Below, piece after piece: positions 56,901-64,000 of a stretch of 64,000 nt of DNA. The notes under the pieces are model-generated. The model saw nothing but the letters and a program-made list of their open reading frames with translations. It made no database searches and was not told the origin of the DNA. The number at the start of each line of letters is the position of its first letter. Position 1 is the first letter of the stretch. Source of the stretch: Marvania coccoides (lineage: Eukaryota > Chlorophyta > Trebouxiophyceae > Chlorellales > Chlorellaceae); assembly GCA_963854735.1 (NCBI GenBank), contig OY978097.1, positions 1,550,001-1,614,000 of the forward strand, read 5' to 3'. The translations under genes and the position numbers were made by a program.

Positions 56901-57357
56901 ACGGTGACGCCGCTCCCCAAAAATCCAGCGCCGCTCTTGCCGGGATCCTCGGAAATGAGGCCCAGGAGGACGTGCTGGGGGCCGACCTGAGGCGAGAATT
57001 GCGGAAAACGCGAGTTTTTAGGTTGCTGTCAAAATAGTCAACAATAAAGATTTGAAAGATTTTGGGGGAAAAACTCACCTCTGCGTCTCCGATGGACCTG
57101 GCCCACTCCTGGGCCAGCATGACCGATTTAATACTCCTCTCGGTGAACTTTTCAAAGAGAGCTTTCACCACGACGGTCTTTTTGCGGGGTGTTGCAGCAC
57201 GCGGATGAGACACCCTAACCAGCCCCTCTGTGCGGCCACCAATCGCACCCAAACGCCTAAAACCAGCATATGAATATATTTGCAGCCTTGGAGGGGTCTC
57301 GACGCCTTGTCTAACCAAGGGTCTGGAGGATTTCAAATTGAAACTGAGGGCAAACAT
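53932..57357 (-). CDS. CLPD: ClpD/ERD1-type plastid Hsp100 chaperone (Clp ATPase)
   Basis: Exons 57357-57079, 56986-56903, 56813-56310, 56208-55471, 55316-54864 and 54714-53932 encode 946 residues. A plastid transit peptide is followed by the Clp N-domain ([32 protein letters not shown]), then AAA module 1 with Walker A GEPGVGKT and Walker [15 protein letters not shown] module 2 has [10 protein letters not shown] and [12 protein letters not shown], then the sensor part TTNVGS. The linker is short as in ClpC/ClpD, without the long ClpB middle domain. The N-domain and LDEFCRDL stretch before module 1 fit ClpD/ERD1 best. It unfolds proteins for the stromal ClpP protease. Intron 3 uses a GC donor (CTG/GCAAGT). 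A ClpC-type assignment is the alternative. Confidence 0.9.
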
Positions 57358-57540
57358 CTTTTTGAGAGGGAAGTTTCGTGGCGTGGTTTAACTGTGCACA
57401 GAGGACTCTTATTAACATTTAATGAAAATAATTAAAGCGAGAGCTGACGAGGAGGAGAAGCCAATTAGCAGTCAGTCCCCGCGCGTGTTTTGATTTGAAT
57501 TTTATGTCTGTCGAACTAAGAGATTTGCACACCACATTTC

Positions 57541-60500
57541 TCACCTCTCAAGCACCCCCAACCCAGCCTCTGCCAGCACCGTGACCGCCTGCAGCTCATA
57601 CCACACCTTCCTTCGCTCAAAGAACAGCCCGCAGTCCAGCGAGTCGCACACAATGCCGCCGCCCTCAACGCCACTCCCTCCGCCGCCCCCACACGCCCTG
57701 CACAGCGCCACCAGGCGGGCGTATTGCCTGCCCAGCCGGTTGCACCGCGCCGACAGCACCGCGGCCGCCAGCTGCGGCTCCCGCAGGCAGCGCTCGCACA
57801 ACGGCTTGCTGGCGTGCGTGAGCTCATCGCACACAGCGCAGTGTCGCGACATGTAGAACCGCTCAATCGTAGGCGCCCTGGCTGGGTGTCTGCCAAGACC
57901 AAGACCACCTCCGCCGCCGCCGGCGGCGTCAGGCAGCGCCGCTGCGGGGCGTTTCTGTGGCAGCGTGCGGCTGGGCCGCGGCATCTCCGCAAACCAAGCC
58001 CTCACGTCTGCTCCCACCAGAGACAGTGCCCGCTCCACGGAGGGGATGATTTGCTTCTGGATATAGTACAGCGCGTGCAGCCGCAGCTGCCCTCCGCTTT
58101 CCACCAGCGCCCGGGGAGCGACCACCATGTCGGCGAGCCTCGCCCCCGGTTCCCCGTACACAACAACGTAAGGCACGCGCTCCCCATACCGCGGCTCCGC
58201 GCGGGGGTCTGTAGCCATCGCGCGCGTGGCCACCAGCGCCGCTGGAGGGATGGAGGCGCCGCTGGCACGATAAGTCCCCAGGCGCACCTCTTTCGCAAAC
58301 ACAAAATCGCGGGGTGATACCCGCCCAGCCAGGATGCGCGTCCACTGGCGCTCCAGGTAGACGCGCACAGCGGAGAGGTCAGCCGTTGAGAACAGCAGCC
58401 GCAGGGTTTGCTCCATCACTTTTCCGACTGCCGGGCAATTATCCCGCCGCACTGTCTCAATGCCCTTGGCGTCAAAGCTGGGCACAGTCTGGCCTGGGGA
58501 CTCGTACATGGCGCCCACGTACCGCTTCTTCGATAGCAGCACGCAGGGGCGGTACAACTTTTCCAGCTTGAGCACCACCGGCGGCGGGTTGGCGGCAGTG
58601 ACGGCAGCAGCGATCTCAGCGCCCACAGCGAAGGCCTGCTCGACGGTGCGCCCGGGGAGTTGCACGAACAGGCTGTCGGTGTCGCCGTACACCACTTTTG
58701 CGCGCCATGTAGGGTTACTTTCCACCAGTTGTATTGCCCCTTCCAGCGTGGCCCGCCCGCTTTGCACGATGGCGTCAGCCAGCTCGGCCATGGGCATGCG
58801 CCCGGAGAACCCTGCGGCGGTGTAGCCGTAGGTGACGTTGGCGATGAGCTTCAGCCCAAACTGCCGGGCATTGAGGCAGCGGAGGAGCACGCGGGCAGAG
58901 GGGGGACACCGCTTCATTGCCCCTTTTACCTGCACCATTTTGAATAAACACACACGAAGATATAAAAAAATTCTTTTGTAATGCAACAATTATTGAAAAT
59001 AAACTTCAAGAAAAAAGGTATAGGACCCCCCCCCTCGCCCCCCCCGCAAAACTGAAACAAAAGTAACTCGCCATGATGCGGGTGTTGAGAATTTCGCTGA
59101 GCAGGCGAGGGAGGACGCCCGGGCGCACTTCTGGGGGCACAAACCCCACCCCATTGGGCGCCACCACCAGCTTCCGCGCCCCAGGCTTCCCTCCGCCCAA
59201 CACTTCACCAGGAGTTGAATACTCAAACGCACCCAGCTTGCGGCCACCCTCGTCCGCCGCGTGCGCAGGCCGCCCCACGCAGGTGGAGTAGCAGAGGTTG
59301 TAGGCGATGATCATGGAGGGGTACAGCGACTGGAAATCCAATACAATCACTGGATCTACGTACATCGCACTGCGGGGCTCCATCACGAGAGGGAGCGCCT
59401 CCATGGCGGGCTGCCGCGCCACTTGTTCGGGGGAGGGGGCCGGGGAGAGCAAGTTTTGGGCGTGTGCCAGCCTCAGCATCATGCTCTCTACCCGGTATTG
59501 GCTGCCACGGGACAGCACCGAAAAAAAATCAATGCCGAAAGTTCGCGCCATTTCCGAGGTGCGCCCCACCAGGTCCAGGCGGTCCAGCATCAGCAGGGAG
59601 AGGCGCGCACGCAGGGCGAGGTGGGAGAGGCAACGCCAGCGCCCGCCACCGGGGCCGCCACGAAACCATGCGGCCATTTGAGGGGGCGGCACGTGGGGCA
59701 CACGCAGCCGCAGGACCGCGGCGGCGCAGTTCTCCAGCGTGTAGATGTTGAGCTTCAGCTCTGTGGTAACAAATCAGGAGGGGGAGGGGGAGATACTATT
59801 AGAAATAACAAATTTCGATGTTTTGGGTTATATTAAAAAAAATACTGCATAGTTGACAAACCACCTCCACGCATGATGCGCCACACGTTGAGCACAATTC
59901 GCCCCGGAATGTGCAGTCCGCTGGCGTGCTGCCACCCGTACTGGTCTGGGAGCGCCTCTTTAGGCGAGGCTTCATCCGGCAGGCGGGACAACTCGCGCAG
60001 CAGGTGGGGGCGGTCGAACGCAGATGCAGCGCGGTCGTTCAGGTATCCGATGGACTCCTTTTGCACTTCAAAGCCCATCAGGATGTCAGGGTCCAGCGCA
60101 CGCAGCGCAGCCACCACCGCATCGATGAGCGCCGCTTCGCTGGAAAAGCGCTCGATCTGGCAGCCTGGAAGGGCGTCAACCAGCGGGGTTGACCCAAGAG
60201 TCTGGCGGGAAGGCGGTGCTCCTGCTTCTGCTGCGTTTGGTGGCGCTTGCGCGTCGGCAGCAGCAGCGGCAACAGCGTCGCCGTCGTAATAAAACACTCT
60301 CGCGAAAAAGTCGCCGTCTGGGACCTCCTCGTCGTCGTCAGCCACCGCAACCACCACAGCGCGCACCGCGTCGTGCCGCGGGTCGGGCAGCAGCTGCCCC
60401 CGGCAGTCTGCGTGCACCTCCACGCTGGCTAGCGTCAGGCCTTGCCCCTTGCCGGCCACCGTGCGTTTGAACCCCAGCTGAGAGGACGGGGTGGCCGCTG

Positions 60501-62776
60501 CGCCACCACCACCGCTGCGCCCAGCTGGAGAGATCTGGCTGACGAACTGGGAGCGAGCTTTGGCGGCAGGAATGGGCTGCTGCGGGCCTGCCGCAGCAGC
60601 AGGAGGGGGGAGAGAAGGCGGCTTGTCCGCTGAAAACATCACTGCCTTATCTTTTGTGGCTGTTCTGGGGGCGTGGGGCGACCTGAGCGCGCTCTTTGGT
60701 AAGGGAGGCGGCGGCGGCGGCGGCACTGACGGCTTGTCAGCCGACGGCAGGGAGGCAGCCAGAGGCGCTGTGGCGGGGCCTGAGCCCTGTGCTGAGCTGG
60801 GACGGGCCCCACGCAAGCGCGGCTGCTCGTCATCGACAAAGGGATTGTTGAAAAAGAAAGAACGCTCATCGTACTTCGGCGAAGCAGGCTCAGCAAAGGT
60901 TTGCCGCCCTGCTACTGTCGCTCCTCCGACGCTGCCCAAAGGCAGCGTGGCGGGCATCGTTACTGTGGGCAGCCGCACCGGCGGCGTCGCATCGCTCCCT
61001 TTCTTTTTTATCAACGATGTGGGGATCGAGGGCAGCGATGGCGTCCCCACCAAATCTCCAGCGCCAGAGAGACGCTGGGAGCCCACCGAGCCGCCCTCCC
61101 GCTGAGAGCCGCCGCCAGCGCTGGCCGGCGCCCCTTCGACTGCCGCCTGCGCCTCTGCAGCGAGCCAAGCCTCTGTCTGCGCTCTCGTTGGCGGCCGGCG
61201 GACGTAAGAGAACGCCAGCACTCCCCGCGACGCTCGGGAATCGAAGTTGGCGCCTGAAGCAGCTCGTGAGCGGTCCATTGTCATCCCGAAGAGCGGCAAA
61301 TGCGGCACCGCCGAGCACGGTACCCGGAACACTTTCCCTGCAAACACGATGGGGCGGGAGGGCACGTGCTCTGGGTCGCTGTAGTGCGGCACGGGGTGCA
61401 CCACCGGCAGCACCCCCGCGTCCCAGCACGACTCCATGAGCTGCGCCTCGCTGGGCGGCGGTCGGCGAAAGCAGAATGCCGCCGCCGGCCGGGGGGCGCC
61501 GGCAGGGCTGCCGCCGCCGCTGGCGCTCGTTTGTAGGTGCGAGTCAGACCCTCCAGCGCCTTCTCCGCCGTCGCTTCCAGGGCAGTTATCCTCAAACAGC
61601 TGAATATGGCCTTCATCATCCCATGCAGCTGCCCCGCCGTCAACGTCCATCAAGTCCCAATCCAGGTCTTCAAACGGCACCTGAGACGCCTCTTCCCGCC
61701 ACCAATCCGCATCCCGGCCACGCAACCCCCACAGCCGCTCCCCTTGTGCTGCTGCCGCCTCTTGCTCATGATCAGGTTCACCGCTTGTCGCTGCAGCTGG
61801 CTCTGCGGGCTGCGAAGCCGGCGCGTCGCTGGCATTGAGCGGCTGCTGCATGTTGTTTAATAAAGGCTCCGGAGGCGCAAACACAGCTGTTTCATCGTCG
61901 GCGACATGCGGCTGCGGCAATTGCCGCTGCTGCTGGCTGCCACCCTCCTGGCTTTCCAGTGGTTGCGTGGGAGGTATGCCAGCCTCGTAGCTAGGTTCTT
62001 CATCCATTGGGGAAGGGCCCTGGGGCGGCGCTGCTGGCAGAGGAGCTGCCTCCAGCGGCACAGAAGCAGCTGCTATCTCACTTTCCACCACAGCCACCAG
62101 CTCAGCCCCAGCAGCATCAACCACCACTGCTGCTGAACACGGCCCACCAGCGTCAGCCCCAGCCTCCTCGATTCTTTCCTCTTCTCTTTCTTCCTCCATT
62201 GGAAAGTCATCGTCTTGGGTGGGGTCAAACAGCCGCATCGTGGCAGCCAGAGCTTGGCTGCACGCCCGAACCTGCGCGCGTGAGATGTAGGCGGTAGACC
62301 CAGGGGTCCGCCCCGCTGTCGGCGGCGGCGCTTCGGCGCCAGCAGCAGCCGCAACGAAAGGAGGCGCAGCCGTCGGCAAACCATCCTGCAGCTGCGCCTG
62401 CACTACAACGAGCTCCTCTCCATATTCACCATCATTTCCAACAGCGAAAGCTCCGGCAACAACTGGAGGAGAGGCCTCCTCAGGCTGCGGAATCCGAGTG
62501 GTACCCTCTGCTGCAGCAGGCGGCACAGGAAGCGCGGATCGAGGTCTGCGCAGCCCAGGGACGTGCACCGCCGCAGCTGGCCTCGCCGCCAGCTTCGCCA
62601 CTGTAGGAAGGGGCAAAGAAGCGGCGTTGCTGCTGCCGTCAGGATTTGAAGCGTCGGCAACAGGGCTGCCACCCAACGTACCCATGGCCATGCAGCCATC
62701 GTCGGTGAAGCGCTCAGGAGCAGGGTCGTGCTCTTCTTCGTCGTCCCAGCTGCCGTCTACCTGAGGAATAAAGCGG

Positions 62777-62853
<77 letters not shown>

Positions 62854-64000
62854 ACTCTCCCCTTCTTCCATCACTTCGTCATACTGCTGGTGATGCCGCT
62901 GCTGCTGCTGGTGATGGTGGTGGTTTTGATCCTCGCCCTGCTGCTGATCTGCAGCTGCTGGCATGGAGCACTCCAGGATGTCTTCACATTCCCGCTGAGT
63001 CGCTGCCAAAAACTGCCGCTCGCGCTCCTCTTGGACGCGGCGGAGCGCGTCGTACTGCGTCGCTAGAGGGAAATCACCCTGAGAGTCTGCTCCAGCTTTG
63101 TTTCCCTGAGAAATTTCGCTCTGAGTGGCAGCAGCGGGGGTCGCTTGCATTGCCAGCGCCAACAGCAGGTCCTCATCGTCGATGCCGTGCCTGCCCAGCT
63201 CCTCCTCGGCCTCCGTTACATCCCCGCCTTGGCTGGCAGCTGCCTGCATTATAAGCACGAAGACTGAAAAAGAGTGAAACTCAACCAAATGAAAATTCAC
63301 GAGAATACTCTCCGTACCTCTGCCTGTGCGTGCTGAAGGCTGGCCAGCTCTATTTGCGTCGCGGCTACCACCGCTTCGTCTACAAACCTGCGGTACTCCT
63401 CTCTTTCTTCAGCACTGTCTGCTCCCTCCGCTGCCCCACCCTGGGGTCCGCCAGGCATCCCAGAAACTAGAAGCGCATCATTCGCGGCCTGAGTACCGCG
63501 AAGAAGCTGCTGTTGCTGCTGGCTAGGGCGCTGCAAACTGACTCCCCCGGCTGCGCCACCGCCGCTGCCACGTCCTTCTTCGTCTTCATCTGCCCACCGC
63601 TGCTTCATCTCCTCCTCCGCCCGCAAAAACTGCTCTCGGTAGGCGTAGACAGCGGGACCCAGTGGCTGTGGGGAGCGGGGAACGTCTGCCGGCGGCGACG
63701 GCACTGCCCCGCCACACCTCCGCCTCTCCTCTTCCCACATGGGTGCCAGCGACTCCACCATGCGCACGTCAGGCCCAGCAGACGCTAGTGAGGTCCGAAT
63801 CAGCTCTCGCTTGTTCAGAACGTCCTCCACGCAGGCGTCCAGCTCGATATCGCACGTTGTTTGCCGCTTGTGCGTCCCAGCGCTGCTGCCGATGCTGGTG
63901 CCCCACCGCATGCTGAGCGGCGTGCCTTCGGCCGTCCACACCCGATTGCCCAGATCCCTACCCCCGGCGCCGAAGGAAGGCCGCGTGGCGGGCGTCGCCG
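57541..64000 (-). CDS. REV3: DNA polymerase zeta catalytic subunit REV3, N-terminus beyond the window
   Basis: Exons 64000-63318 (open to the edge), 63243-59865, 59760-59072 and 58929-57541 give 2,045 residues; roughly the first 200 residues are missing on the right. The start has ELDACVEDVLNKRELIRTS and MVESLAPMWEEERRR as in plant REV3. A long low-complexity region includes 25 CAG codons (62779-62853). Then come exonuclease-like parts and the B-family polymerase: DFQSLYPSMIIAYN (motif A), KLIANVTYGYTAAGFSGRMP (motif B) and VVYGDTDSLFVQL (motif C). The C-terminus has two cysteine clusters, CAVCDELTHASKPLCERC and CRACGG...CDSLDC, for zinc and an Fe-S cluster. REV3 does translesion synthesis with REV7. 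Intron 59071-58930 needs a GC donor (ATG/GCGAGT). Confidence 0.95.
62779..62853 (-). repeat. (CAG)25 trinucleotide repeat coding for polyglutamine in REV3
   Basis: 25 uninterrupted CTG units on the plus strand, read as CAG on the coding strand. Further glutamine and histidine clusters follow nearby (62880-62945). Confidence 0.95.

Noticed and set aside
57360..57540. Extra 3' exon of REV3 behind a GTGAGA donor overlapping the stop
   Set aside because: The frame already ends with TGA after the last conserved block, and no downstream exon gives a conserved C-terminus.
1..64000. CRISPR arrays, operons, bacterial ribosome binding sites, tRNA or rRNA genes
   Set aside because: The window is nuclear eukaryotic DNA with spliced genes; no regularly spaced repeats, tRNA cloverleaf or rRNA sequence was recognised on reading.

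Overview
This window is nuclear DNA from a eukaryote of the green lineage, most likely a chlorophyte alga. The evidence is a nuclear gene for photosystem II protein PsbW with a thylakoid-targeting signal, a two-domain WRKY factor, a ClpD/ERD1-type plastid chaperone, several plant-specific families, and a short run of the TTTAGGG-type telomere repeat. Coding exons are GC-rich. Introns and intergenic DNA are AT-rich, usually 50-250 bp, and nearly every gene is split. I placed about 66 introns. Nine of them only work with a GC donor (GC-AG), which is a very high share and the most distinctive property of the window.

Layout. 1-11,000: end of a peptidase-U32-like gene, mRNA capping enzyme, a large plant-conserved protein of unknown function, a DNAJC9-like co-chaperone and the cytochrome oxidase copper chaperone SCO1. 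11,350-15,000: a disturbed zone with a lone terminal exon cut off at an interstitial telomere repeat, remnants resembling leucine-rich repeats, and a frameshifted PIF/Harbinger transposase. 15,200-26,500: spliceosomal zinc-finger protein RNF113/Cwc24, an M41-like plastid membrane peptidase homologue, the WRKY factor, kinetochore Spc24, a DUF3593-like plastid membrane protein, mitochondrial ATP synthase OSCP and a Mn-type superoxide dismutase. 26,700-33,000: FAM136A, a secreted DUF3455-like protein between two copies of a structured ~135-bp repeat, CRIPT, ribosomal protein eL42, NF-YB and a 76-residue membrane protein. 33,300-46,900: XRN exoribonuclease, a RHIP1-like protein, a GH16 glucanase, a CASTOR/POLLUX-like ion channel and DGAT1. 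49,100-64,000: a HAD phosphatase, eIF2-alpha, PsbW, ClpD and most of DNA polymerase zeta (REV3), which runs off the right edge.

The genes do not form a pathway; this is ordinary mixed eukaryotic gene order. Several neighbours are divergent and share short intergenic regions (DUF3593/OSCP 227 bp, eL42/NF-YB 299 bp, WRKY/Spc24 374 bp). Exon boundaries were placed by hand from splice signals, reading phase and remembered family conservation. Every multi-exon model listed with exact exons keeps its reading frame, except the transposase and the 5' part of DGAT1, as noted there.
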